Positions 44,130 through 52,244 of a stretch of DNA of 64,000 bases are shown piece by piece. Positions within the stretch are counted from its first letter, which is position 1, and every line of letters starts with the position of its first letter. The notes below the pieces were generated by a model. The model was not told where the DNA came from. It saw nothing but the letters and a program-made list of their open reading frames with translations, and searched no databases. The translations under genes and the position numbers were made by a program. Origin of the DNA: Zobellella maritima (GTDB taxonomy: Bacteria; Pseudomonadota; Gammaproteobacteria; Enterobacterales; Aeromonadaceae); NCBI RefSeq assembly GCF_003075035.1, contig NZ_QCZE01000001.1, positions 1,984,759 through 2,048,758 on the forward strand. The letters are read 5' to 3'.

Positions 44130-46023
44130 AAATCACCTCCACCGGCCTTAACAGACTCTTAGGCTGACCCAATATATCCTGATAAATCACCGCAAATGCC
44201 AGCACATTCTGCACATAGCCCCGGGTTTCACGGAACGGAATGTTCTCGACCCAAACATCGAAGGGACGACTGCCGCTGTCTTTCAGCCAGCCGTTGATCC
44301 GCCCAGGTCCGGCATTATAGGCGGCGATGGCGAGGATACGGTTGTTGTCGTATCTGTTCAGCAATTCCCTGAAGTAGGCCGAGCCCAGCTGCACATTGAT
44401 GTCGGGATGATAGACGTCGTTGGCACTGCCGAAGGGGATGCCATGTTTGCGGGCGGTTTCCCGGGCGGTGCCCGGCATCAGCTGCATCAGGCCTCCGGCT
44501 CCGGCCGGTGATCTGGCCTGCTCGAAAAAGGCGCTTTCCTGACGGGCGATGGCAAACAGGGTGGCCTCCTCGATCTTCAGGCGCTGGGCCTGTCGACGAA
44601 AGGAATCCCGGTAGACCACGGGGAAACGCAGATCCAGCTGATCCCAGGCCCTGGCCTGGATGCTGGCCAGGATGGACTTGTCGTACCAATGGCGGGACAG
44701 CGCCAGGCTGCCCAGTTCGCTCTGGCTGTCGGCGTCCAGCTTACTCAGCAGATGATTCCACTCGATCCTGGCATTCGACTTGTGGCTCCTGGCCATCCAT
44801 TCATCCACCCTTCGCAAGGCCGGCCATTTGGCCGCGGCCCTGTCCCAGGCGGGGGCCGGCCTGATTGGCTGTTTCTGCAGGGCAAGCGGACGATTGCTCT
44901 GATGGGCGGCAAGAAAGCCGTAGTAGTCCCGGGCCTGGGCCGCCTCATGCCAAACAGCATCGGCCTGAACCGGCTGACGGAGGCCCGACAGGGCTCGACC
45001 CCGCCAGTATAGCCAACGGCTGTCCTGCTGGGATTCAGGCGGGAGCCGGTCAATCCAGCCGGGCAGCTGCTGCCAGTCCTGCTCCCAGATGGCCAGCCGG
45101 GCCCGCAACTCGAGCAGGCCGACATCGTTCAGTTCGGGCAACCGGCTGTCCAGCCATTCCCGATGTTCGCGGGTACGGTTGAACATCAGCCGCTGTGCAA
45201 GCTTGCGCTCGATGCGGGCAACATGCTCGCGGGACAGTCCCAAGCGCTTTTGATATTGCGGATACAACCGCAGCGCCAGGTTCGGCTCCGTATCGGCCAG
45301 CTTCGCCAGCCCATGGCTGACCGCCGACTGGTATTGGGGACCGGTACCGGTGAAGGCGCCCATGTTGGCCAGGCGTTCCGGCTGTTTATCCAGCTCCACC
45401 AGCAGCTCTCCGGCAGCGCGCGTCGAAGGACCCAGCTCCCGGCTCAGATAGCTAACAATACCGCTTTCGCCGAGCTCGAAGGCCAGCTCCATCCGCGCCC
45501 ACACATGGTGGTCGGTACGTCCGCCAACACTGCGCCAGCTGTCAAACAAGGGGGTGCAGGCGCCCGGCAGGGAACGGCCGTTAAGCCACAACCTTTCGGC
45601 GCCGGCCAGGGCCGTTGCCCTGTCACCAAGGGCCCACTTGGCTCGATAGTGGGCGCACTGCAGCTCGGTGCTGTTGGGCAGATTGGGATACAGGGATAAA
45701 AATTCCTGCCAGCGCTGCTCCTGGGCCAGACGTACCAGGAAGGCCCGCTCCAGGCGGTCGGCCTGCAGGGAGTCCGGGTACTTGCGCATAAAGGCCTGTA
45801 CCTCCCCCAGGGACAGCTGATTGAGGCGCCTGGAAAGCAGTTCATAATCCAGATAGACGGTCAGGGGATAGCTGTCCAGCCCCTGCCTGAGTTGCTGAAA
45901 ACGTGTCAACTCGTTGCGTTTCAACGCCTGCTCGGCCGCGTCATAACGCTCCCGCAGGGACGATGTCTGGGCGGAAACTCCCAGGCTAAACACCAATAAC
46001 CCAATCCCCAGCCAGCTCTTCAC
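44119..46023 (-). CDS. slt: Soluble lytic murein transglycosylase
   Basis: The 634-residue periplasmic Slt has a Sec signal (LLVFSLGVSAQ), a long superhelical U/L domain of about 440 residues and the C-terminal SLT catalytic domain: ARQESAFFEQARSPAGAGGL supplies the catalytic glutamate, then GLMQLMPGTARETARKHGIP and YNAGPGRINGWL. It cleaves peptidoglycan. The start codon is GTG at 46023 with GGGG-rich sequence before it; no ATG would keep the signal peptide. Confidence 0.94.
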   Translation of the reverse strand: MKSWLGIGLLVFSLGVSAQTSSLRERYDAAEQALKRNELTRFQQLRQGLDSYPLTVYLDYELLSRRLNQLSLGEVQAFMRKYPDSLQADRLERAFLVRLAQEQRWQEFLSLYPNLPNSTELQCAHYRAKWALGDRATALAGAERLWLNGRSLPGACTPLFDSWRSVGGRTDHHVWARMELAFELGESGIVSYLSRELGPSTRAAGELLVELDKQPERLANMGAFTGTGPQYQSAVSHGLAKLADTEPNLALRLYPQYQKRLGLSREHVARIERKLAQRLMFNRTREHREWLDSRLPELNDVGLLELRARLAIWEQDWQQLPGWIDRLPPESQQDSRWLYWRGRALSGLRQPVQADAVWHEAAQARDYYGFLAAHQSNRPLALQKQPIRPAPAWDRAAAKWPALRRVDEWMARSHKSNARIEWNHLLSKLDADSQSELGSLALSRHWYDKSILASIQARAWDQLDLRFPVVYRDSFRRQAQRLKIEEATLFAIARQESAFFEQARSPAGAGGLMQLMPGTARETARKHGIPFGSANDVYHPDINVQLGSAYFRELLNRYDNNRILAIAAYNAGPGRINGWLKDSGSRPFDVWVENIPFRETRGYVQNVLAFAVIYQDILGQPKSLLRPVEVIYGY

Positions 46024-46401
46024 TCCACACCCCTAATAGACGCTTGATAAGCGTATCCTAAGGAAACTGTTCCACACTGCCAATGGGGGGCGAAAAATTA
46101 ACTTTTTATTTGGCGACTGAGGGCACCGGGCTCACCTGGCCGCGCCGAAAGTGATCGCCATGGATTAAAAAAAACAATAAAAATCAGATGGATAAAAAGT
46201 AAAACAAGAAACTTATCCAGTCGAGTCTGCCCTGCCCCTTTTCGGCTGGCAAGACTTTTTTGTCATTTGTCATCAGGGGATCACAAATCCGATGGGGTTG
46301 AGGACACGTTCAGCAAAAACTTGATTTACATCACAAAACGAAAGCCTGTCTGGAGTAACCTGAACTCGAACACCAAACGATGAAACAGCAAGGGGGTCAT
46401 T
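46024..46401. other. 378-base divergent region between slt and raiA
   Basis: This AT-rich stretch carries the divergent promoters of slt and raiA. It contains the CRP/FNR-like site at 46320-46335, 66 bases before the raiA start. I see no coding sequence in it. Confidence 0.5.
46320..46335 (+). promoter_or_regulatory. CRP/FNR-like site upstream of raiA
   Basis: CTTGATTTACATCACA matches the CRP palindrome (TGTGA-N6-TCACA) at 12 of 16 positions and the FNR site TTGAT-N4-ATCAA with one mismatch. It lies 66 bases before raiA. raiA/yfiA is known to respond to CRP and stationary phase in E. coli, so either regulator is plausible. Confidence 0.5.
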
Positions 46402-46728
46402 ATGTCTATTGCGATTACCAGCCAGGTTGTCGAGCTGACCAATGCCATCAGGGCACGGATCGAAAGCCGCTTCGACAAGCTCAACCGGCGTAATATCGTA
46501 CTTATCAACCCCCATGTGGTCATTCAGAAAGAGGGGCTGAATTACCTGGTTGAAGCCAAGGCAGGCGTGCCTAACGACACCCTGTTTGCCCAGGCCGAAC
46601 ACGAAGACCTGTACGCCGCCATCAACGATCTGGGCCATAAGCTGGAGCGCCAGCTGTCCCGTTATGCGGAAAAACCCCTGTCTCAAAGAACAACCGCAAC
46701 GCCAGCCGTTACCACCGAGGAGGAATAG
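46402..46728 (+). CDS. raiA: Ribosome-associated inhibitor/hibernation factor RaiA
   Basis: The 108-residue protein has the RaiA/HPF fold: ITSQVVELTNAIRARIESRF, then LNRRNIVLINPHVVIQKEG, and the acidic/basic helix DLYAAINDLGHKLERQLSRY. It binds 70S ribosomes and stabilises them in stationary phase or cold. The short C-terminal tail (about 15 residues) separates it from long HPF. It precedes the pheL-pheA unit, as in E. coli. Confidence 0.95.
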   Translation: MSIAITSQVVELTNAIRARIESRFDKLNRRNIVLINPHVVIQKEGLNYLVEAKAGVPNDTLFAQAEHEDLYAAINDLGHKLERQLSRYAEKPLSQRTTATPAVTTEEE

Positions 46729-46755
46729 CGAATAGATCCTGTCAACCGGGAATTT

Positions 46756-46781
46756 CAGGCCTGCCCCCGGCGGGCCTGTTT
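46756..46781 (+). terminator. Intrinsic terminator after raiA
   Basis: CAGGCCTGCC (46756-46765) and GGCGGGCCTG (46769-46778) form a 10-bp stem with a three-base loop, followed by TTTG. It lies 27 bases after raiA and separates it from pheL-pheA. Confidence 0.6.
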
Positions 46782-46940
46782 GCTCCGAGTGGAAAACCGG
46801 ATTCCGGCAAGCCCCTGCTCCGCAAGTAGCCATATTTCCCCTTTAACGACCCAATTCTACAAAATAACCGGAAAATGCTTGCCAGCACCGTCGCTTTTCA
46901 GTATTTCTAGGAGGGTGTATAACCCATTTGCCTGGCCATC

Positions 46941-46985
46941 ATGATTCAGTCACTGTTTTTCTTTCGCTTCTTTTTTGCACCCTGA
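46941..46985 (+). CDS. pheL: pheA operon leader peptide PheL
   Basis: The 14-residue peptide MIQSLFFFRFFFAP contains six phenylalanines in two triplets. Ribosome stalling on these codons when charged tRNA-Phe is scarce would favour the antiterminator and let pheA be read. The peptide ends right at the first half of the attenuator pairing. E. coli PheL ([15 protein letters not shown]) is the direct counterpart. Confidence 0.93.
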   Translation: MIQSLFFFRFFFAP

Positions 46986-46988
46986 CCC

Positions 46989-47058
46989 GGGAGGCATTCT
47001 GTTTGGCAAGAAATAAGCGAAAGACGAACAGCAAAGCCTCCCTCAGGGAGGCTTTTTT
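46989..47058 (+). promoter_or_regulatory. pheA attenuator (antiterminator and terminator)
   Basis: GGGAGGC at 46989-46995 can pair with GCCTCCC at 47036-47042 (antiterminator). GCCTCCC can instead pair with GGGAGGC at 47046-47052 to form a terminator stem with a TCA loop and six T at 47053-47058. The two structures exclude each other, as in classic amino-acid attenuation. Confidence 0.88.
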
Positions 47059-47093
47059 ATTTACCGCAGACTGGCGACAAAGGAAGCCGTACC

Positions 47094-49004
47094 ATGAAGC
47101 TGGATGAGATCCGTACCCAAATCAGCCGCCTGGACCAGGAGTTGTTAACCCTGCTGGCAAAGCGCAAGGCATTGAGCTTAGATGTCGCACGCTCCAAACT
47201 GGAAAATCCCAAGCCGATCCGCGATCAGGAGCGGGAACAGACACTGTTGGTGGCCTTGATCAACCAGGGGCGGCAACTGGGCCTTGATGCCCATTATGTC
47301 ACCCAGATCTACCACACCATTATCGAGGACTCGGTGCTTTCCCAGCAGGCTCTGTTGCAGAGCCTGCTCAATCCACGGGACAGTACACCGGCAGTCAGCG
47401 TGGCGTTTCTGGGCCTGAGGGGCTCCTATTCCAACCTGGCGGCCCGTAAATATCTGTCCCGCTTCCAGGCCAACCTGATCGAACATAACTGCGAAACCTT
47501 CCAGCAGATCATCGATACCGTCGAATCCGGCCAGGCCCAGTACGGGGTCTTGCCCATCGAGAACACCAGCTCCGGCGCCATCAATGATGTTTTTGATTTG
47601 ATGCAGCATACCAGCCTGTCGATTGTCGGCGAGCTGACCCAACCGATTGAACATTGCCTGCTGGTTGCGGTAGACACGGACGTGTCGCAACTGAAAACCC
47701 TCTATACCCATCCCCAGGTATATCAGCAGTGTTCCCAGTACTTAAAGACCCTGCCCGAGGTCAAGGTCGAGTTCTGTGCTGCGTCTTCCAATGCCATGGA
47801 GCTGGTCGCCGGCCTGCAGCGGCCGGACGTCGGCGCCATGGGCAGTGCCGATGGCGGCGAGCTTCACGGGCTGCGCCCCCTGGTACAGGGGCTAGCCAAC
47901 CAGAAGCAAAATATGACCCGCTTTATCGTGGTGGCACGCAAGCCCATTGAAGTCGCCGAACAGATCCCCGCCAAGACCACCTTCATCATGTCCACCGGAC
48001 AGCAGAGCGGTGCCCTGGTCGAGGCCCTGCTGGTACTGCGCAACCACGACATCAACATGACCAAGCTGGAGTCCAGGCCCATCATCGGCAACCCCTGGGA
48101 AGAAATGTTCTATGTTGATGTCATTGCCAACGTCAACAGTGAGACCATGCAGTCGGCCCTCAAGGAGCTTGGTCGTATCACCCGCTTTATCAAGGTATTG
48201 GGCTGCTATCCCAGCGCCGAGATCAGCCCGACCCAGATCCCGCCCAAGGCCTTGAGTCAGCGTGGACAGGACAGCAATGGCAAGGTGCCGGCAGCAGCCC
48301 GTCACAGTCGAAGCTACAAGGAGACGGCAACCCAACTACAGCTGGGACGCTTCTATCTGGGTGGCGATGAACCCATGCTGCTGGCCGAGCTGGGCCGGTG
48401 GCCGGGCAAGGAAGCATTGGTGGAGATAGCCCGCCAGGTGAAGGAAGCCGGAAGCCAGGTCCTGGCCGTATCCTGCTTTGAGAGCGGCGATATGGAGCAG
48501 AATATGGATTGCCTGCGCCAGCTTCGTCAGGTGGCGGATCAATTCGATCTGGCCATCCTGACCCGAGTCAGCCAGCCTGAAGCGCTGAACCGGGCGGCCG
48601 AGCTGGCCGACGCCCTGCTGATCTGCGCTCAGGACGCCCACAATGCCGACTTGCTGAGCGCCGCCGGGCGCTGCACCCGTCCGATACTGCTGGAACAACC
48701 GGTGGGTACCGATGTCGATGCCTGGCTGGTCAGAGCCGAGCAGATCCTGGCCCAGGGTAACCAACAAGTCGCCCTGCTCGACCGCCAGCAACTGCCCTTG
48801 CCCCAGCTGCTGACCCTGCAGCAAAGTACCCACCTGCCCCTGATCTCAGTGCTGCAGGCTGGCGAACTGCTGCCGGCCATGGCCAGCGCCCTGAAAGGTG
48901 CCGGCGTGCAGGGATTCTGCCTGCCGCTGACTGCGGATTCTGAGGAAATACAATCGGACTGGCAGCCGCTGCAGCAGCTCGCCCATCAGCTGTATCAGGA
49001 ATAA
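47094..49004 (+). CDS. pheA: Chorismate mutase/prephenate dehydratase PheA with an extra DAHP-synthase-like C-terminal domain
   Basis: The protein is 636 residues; E. coli-type PheA is about 386. Residues 1-95 are chorismate mutase (Arg7, Arg24, Lys35, Asp44, Glu48 in the expected places). Residues about 105-285 are prephenate dehydratase (IENTSSGAINDVFDLMQHT) and about 295-380 an ACT domain (LESRPIIGNPWEEMFYVD). A linker leads to residues about 415-636, which resemble the type I-beta DAHP synthase barrel: RPILLEQPVGTDVDAWLVRA then EQILAQGNQQVALLDRQ. The lysine, CERG, DPSH and metal-ligand positions are replaced. It makes phenylpyruvate for phenylalanine synthesis; the extra domain is probably non-catalytic. 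Confidence 0.95.
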   Translation: MKLDEIRTQISRLDQELLTLLAKRKALSLDVARSKLENPKPIRDQEREQTLLVALINQGRQLGLDAHYVTQIYHTIIEDSVLSQQALLQSLLNPRDSTPAVSVAFLGLRGSYSNLAARKYLSRFQANLIEHNCETFQQIIDTVESGQAQYGVLPIENTSSGAINDVFDLMQHTSLSIVGELTQPIEHCLLVAVDTDVSQLKTLYTHPQVYQQCSQYLKTLPEVKVEFCAASSNAMELVAGLQRPDVGAMGSADGGELHGLRPLVQGLANQKQNMTRFIVVARKPIEVAEQIPAKTTFIMSTGQQSGALVEALLVLRNHDINMTKLESRPIIGNPWEEMFYVDVIANVNSETMQSALKELGRITRFIKVLGCYPSAEISPTQIPPKALSQRGQDSNGKVPAAARHSRSYKETATQLQLGRFYLGGDEPMLLAELGRWPGKEALVEIARQVKEAGSQVLAVSCFESGDMEQNMDCLRQLRQVADQFDLAILTRVSQPEALNRAAELADALLICAQDAHNADLLSAAGRCTRPILLEQPVGTDVDAWLVRAEQILAQGNQQVALLDRQQLPLPQLLTLQQSTHLPLISVLQAGELLPAMASALKGAGVQGFCLPLTADSEEIQSDWQPLQQLAHQLYQE

Positions 49005-49049
49005 AGTGAGGCAAGGGCAGAAGTAACAGGAAAAGAAATTATCACTGGC

Positions 49050-49127
49050 TGTGGGAGGCCCACCCTCGGTGGCGATAAATATATAGCGGCTGCAAGGCCG
49101 CTTCACCGCGGGGTCGCGCCTCCCACA
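49050..49127. repeat. REPIN-like palindromic element downstream of pheA
   Basis: TGTGGGAGGC (49050-49059) and GCCTCCCACA (49118-49127) are perfect terminal inverted repeats around two inner hairpins (CCACC/GGTGG; AGCGGC/GCCGCT). The same element type recurs at 52912-53047 and 53074-53156. It lies between the convergent pheA and tyrA genes. Confidence 0.7.
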
Positions 49128-49145
49128 AAATCCTAACGCCGATGG

Positions 49146-50288
49146 TCAGCCTTGTGGCTCCTCGCCATGGTGACGGCTGTCGTTGGCCTGAGCCAGTAAC
49201 ATGCGGCTTTCTTTAAGGAAAGTCTCGGCATTATCGCCAAAATAATCGCTTACCGTACGGAACTGTTCGACAAACGCTTCCCGCTTGCCGTTTTCCAGCT
49301 GGGCCAGCAGCTCGCCGAAACGGCGATGATAGCGGCGGATCATCTCGATGTTCTTGGGCGAAGACAGGATGATATCCGCATACAGGGCCGGGTCCTGGGC
49401 GAACAGGCGTCCCACCATGGCCAGCTCCAACCGATAGATAGGCGAACTTAACCGCAGTAGCTGGGCAATATCCGCCTGTTCTGCACACAGGTGCGCGCCA
49501 TAGGCGAAACTGGTAAAGTGGCGCAAGGCCTGTACCAGGCTCATCGCCTCATCGTGTTCTTCCGCCGATACTGGCTGCAACCGGGCTCCCCAGATGCGCA
49601 TCTGAGACAGCAGCCATTCATACTGTTCGGCCCCCCGGCCGGCACAATAAATAATCACCTGTTTGGCCAGGCTGGATACATCCGGCCCAAACATGGGATG
49701 CAGACCCAGCACGGGGCCGGCATGGACCTCCATCATGGCCGCCAAGGGCTCACTCTTGACACTGGTCAGATCCACCAGCAGGCAGTCATCGGCCAGTTTG
49801 GGCAGCTGTTTGATCACCGCCACCGTCTGATCGATAGGCACCGCCAGCACCACCAATCCGGCACCGGCCAACAGCGTTTCGGCCTGCTGCCAGTCGTCTT
49901 TCTCGAGTATTTCCACCCGGTAGCCGGACAGCTGCAGTTGATGGGCGAACAAGCCGCCCAGCAGCCCGGCACCGCCAACAATCACCGCCTTGCTGAGGGC
50001 TGGGTTGATACACTTGAAGCCGGTCTCTTTTTCACTGGCATAAGACTCGCGCATCAGGCGACGCAAGACATCTTCAATCAAGTCCGGTGGTACGCCGCGG
50101 GCCTCGGCTTCGGCACGGCGACGGGCCAGCATGGCGGCTTCCCGATCCGGCGCATAGATGGGCACACCGTGGCGGTGCTTGACCTCCCCCACACCGGCAA
50201 CCAGTTTCAGCCGACGTGCAAACAGTTCGACCAGCTGCTGGTCTACATCATCAATCTGGTCCCTCAGGACATTCAATTCATCTACCAT
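49146..50288 (-). CDS. tyrA: Chorismate mutase/prephenate dehydrogenase TyrA
   Basis: The 380-residue bifunctional enzyme has an N-terminal chorismate mutase ([40 protein letters not shown]) and an NAD-dependent prephenate dehydrogenase from about residue 100. The cofactor loop is [17 protein letters not shown] and the catalytic histidine lies in [12 protein letters not shown]. It makes 4-hydroxyphenylpyruvate for tyrosine. The longer upstream ORF only runs through the 70-bp repeats. It follows aroF, but repeats and a terminator lie between them. Confidence 0.96.
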   Translation of the reverse strand: MVDELNVLRDQIDDVDQQLVELFARRLKLVAGVGEVKHRHGVPIYAPDREAAMLARRRAEAEARGVPPDLIEDVLRRLMRESYASEKETGFKCINPALSKAVIVGGAGLLGGLFAHQLQLSGYRVEILEKDDWQQAETLLAGAGLVVLAVPIDQTVAVIKQLPKLADDCLLVDLTSVKSEPLAAMMEVHAGPVLGLHPMFGPDVSSLAKQVIIYCAGRGAEQYEWLLSQMRIWGARLQPVSAEEHDEAMSLVQALRHFTSFAYGAHLCAEQADIAQLLRLSSPIYRLELAMVGRLFAQDPALYADIILSSPKNIEMIRRYHRRFGELLAQLENGKREAFVEQFRTVSDYFGDNAETFLKESRMLLAQANDSRHHGEEPQG

Positions 50289-50303
50289 GGGTCTAGTTCC
50301 AAT

Positions 50304-50336
50304 AAAAAGGCACCGGCTCGTCCCGAGCCGATGCCT
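50304..50336 (-). terminator. Intrinsic terminator in the aroF-tyrA gap
   Basis: AGGCACCGGCTCG (50308-50320) and CGAGCCGATGCCT (50324-50336) form a 13-bp stem with one mismatch and a TCC loop, followed on the minus strand by a T-run (50304-50308). It would stop transcripts coming from aroF just before tyrA, or act as an attenuator. Its upstream arm is the end of the 70-bp repeat unit. Confidence 0.75.
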
Positions 50337-50549
50337 ATTATGCCTGCGAGCCGTTGCCGGTGACAACGTCCGCACATACGCTCGTTTCCGTTTCAGGCCG
50401 ATGCCTATGTTGCCTGCGAGCCGTTGCCGGTGACAACGTCCGCACATACGCTCGTTTCCGTTTCAGGCCTATGCCTATGTTGCCCGCGAGCCGTTGCCGG
50501 TGACAACGTCCGCACATACGCTCGTTTCCGTTTCAGGCCGATGCCTATG
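50327..50549. repeat. Three 70-bp tandem repeats between aroF and tyrA
   Basis: Units begin at 50327, 50397 and 50467 with exact 70-base phase, and a 13-base partial copy starts at 50537. The copies share nearly all bases; differences are at a few positions near the start of each unit. Each contains GAGCCGTTGCCGG and GTGACAACGTCCGC. The unit is not a multiple of three, so it does not code a repeat protein. Confidence 0.92.
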
Positions 50550-50560
50550 AGGTCTGCTGT

Positions 50561-51634
50561 TTATTTGTTACGTCGAGCCTTGAGCGGCTCGGCCAATTGT
50601 TGCCGGCAACTGGCTAGCAGCTCATCGGTTGTTTGCCAGTCAATACAGGCATCGGTGATGGATACCCCGTACTTCATTTGTTCCTTCGGCTGTTCGCTCG
50701 ACTGATTACCGGCATGCAGGTGTGACTCCAGCATGATGCCGATGATGGAATCATTGCCTTCCTGGATCTGGTGGATGACGTTTTCAGCTACCAACGGCTG
50801 CAGGCTGTAGTCCTTATTGGAGTTGCCATGGCTGCAGTCCACCACCAGGCTGGGAGCGAGCCCCGCCGATGCCATGGCCTTCGCGGCCAGGGATACGTTC
50901 ACTGAGTCATAATTGGGCTGTTTGCCACCACGCAGTATCACATGGCCATCCGGGTTGCCCTGGGTGGTGAGCAGGGCAACCTGCCCTTCCTGGCTGATGC
51001 CCATAAAGGCATGAGATTCGGCGGCCGCCTTGGTGGCATTGATGGCGGTACCCAGGTTACCGTCGGTGCCGTTCTTGAAACCAACCGGCATCGACAGCCC
51101 GGAAGCCATTTCTCTGTGAGTCTGGGACTCAGTGGTACGGGCCCCGATCGCCGACCAGGAAAACAGCTCGGCCAGATATTGCGGGCTGATGGGGTCCAGG
51201 GCTTCGGTTGCCAGGGGCAGCTCCAGCTCGGCCAGCCAGCACAGCAACTCACGCGCCTTGTGCAGGCCCAGCTCGATATCAAAGGTGCCGTCCAGGTGAG
51301 GATCGTTGATAAAGCCTTTCCAACCGACGGTGGTGCGCGGCTTCTCAAAATAGACGCGCATTACGATATAAAGGCTATCACGGTAGTCATCATGCAGTTT
51401 TTTGAGGCGGGTTGCGTACTCCTTGGCTGCATCCAGATCGTGAATCGAGCAGGGACCACAGATCACCAACAGGCGGTGATCCTTGCGATGAATAATATTC
51501 GAAATGGTCTGGCGGGCCTCACCAACAAACTGCAAGGCCTTGGGTGATATCGGCAGCTTGGCTTTCAGCTCGGCCGGGGTGATCATGACCTGTTCCGATT
51601 GGATATGAATATTATTCAATGTGTCTTTCTGCAT
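50561..51634 (-). CDS. aroF: DAHP synthase, tyrosine-sensitive type (AroF)
   Basis: The 357-residue class I-alpha DAHP synthase joins phosphoenolpyruvate and erythrose-4-phosphate, the first step of aromatic synthesis. It starts MQKDTLNNIHI, as AroF of E. coli, and has VICGPCSIHD, MRVYFEKPRTTVGWKGFIND, VGFKNGTDG and DCSHGNSNKD. GAGG lies eight bases before ATG 51634. The aroF-tyrA order and a TyrR-like box upstream match tyrosine-controlled operons. Confidence 0.96.
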   Translation of the reverse strand: MQKDTLNNIHIQSEQVMITPAELKAKLPISPKALQFVGEARQTISNIIHRKDHRLLVICGPCSIHDLDAAKEYATRLKKLHDDYRDSLYIVMRVYFEKPRTTVGWKGFINDPHLDGTFDIELGLHKARELLCWLAELELPLATEALDPISPQYLAELFSWSAIGARTTESQTHREMASGLSMPVGFKNGTDGNLGTAINATKAAAESHAFMGISQEGQVALLTTQGNPDGHVILRGGKQPNYDSVNVSLAAKAMASAGLAPSLVVDCSHGNSNKDYSLQPLVAENVIHQIQEGNDSIIGIMLESHLHAGNQSSEQPKEQMKYGVSITDACIDWQTTDELLASCRQQLAEPLKARRNK

Positions 51635-51649
51635 GATGACATCCTCACT

Positions 51650-51667
51650 TGTAAACAAAAAATTACA
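51650..51667 (-). promoter_or_regulatory. TyrR-box-like palindrome upstream of aroF
   Basis: TGTAAA (51650-51655), six bases, then ATTACA (51662-51667) matches the TyrR box TGTAAA-N6-TTTACA with one mismatch. It ends 15 bases before the aroF start, so bound TyrR with tyrosine would repress aroF-tyrA. Confidence 0.65.
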
Positions 51668-51865
51668 CTTACCAAGAAAGAAAAATTGCCGTTTATTTGA
51701 CATATGGCAACTTCTCTTTTACGCAACCACATTCACCTTACCAAGGCTGACCTGGGTTGCAAAGGGCTGATGTCGGGCGAAAACGATTTATTTTGGCAAC
51801 TGAGTGTCAAACGACGATAAAAGAGTCAAATCAGACGATATACTGAGATGAGAGGAGGAGTGCCG

Positions 51866-52138
51866 ATGGATCAAGAGTTTCAACAACTGGTGACCAGCTT
51901 CCGGCGTATTCTGGATCATTATGCCATCGATTATAAAACCAGCCCCATGTCCTATAACAATGACACCCTCTACGATCACCAGTGCCGCCTGATCATCGAG
52001 GAAATCGGCCGGTATTGGCTCAGCCATTATGGCCACAAACCCAGCGCAGCCACCCTGCAAAAAGCCCTGTTTGCCGCCGAGCAGAGCCGCCGTTTTTCCC
52101 CGCCCTGGTATCGCAGGCTGCTGCGCCGCTGGCGTTGA
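51866..52138 (+). CDS. 90-residue basic protein of unknown function
   Basis: The protein starts MDQEFQQLVTSFRRILDHYA and ends in a strongly basic, aromatic tail (PPWYRRLLRRWR). It has a good ribosome site (GAGGAGGAG) and lies between aroF and the DUF502 gene on the opposite strand to aroF. It has no signal peptide or membrane helix. I do not recognise a family. Confidence 0.65.
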   Translation: MDQEFQQLVTSFRRILDHYAIDYKTSPMSYNNDTLYDHQCRLIIEEIGRYWLSHYGHKPSAATLQKALFAAEQSRRFSPPWYRRLLRRWR

Positions 52139-52244
52139 GCCGGGGTTGCGTCCCCAGCTGTCCCAGCGCCCTTCATGGGAGATGCAATCTCGCCTCCGGG
52201 CTGTCATGATGACACCTCGCCTCATTCCGGAACTCGATCGCCCG

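Noticed and set aside
50289-50447. Upstream extension of tyrA through the repeats
   Set aside because: The extra 53 residues read only repeat and terminator sequence, and TyrA proteins begin at the [10 protein letters not shown] segment.
50327-50549. CRISPR array
   Set aside because: The repeats are 70 bases with no spacers between them and no cas genes nearby; they are simple tandem repeats.
52029-52205. Longer N-terminus of the DUF502 protein
   Set aside because: It overlaps the 90-residue gene in another frame, is Pro/Cys/Arg-rich and is not typical of DUF502.
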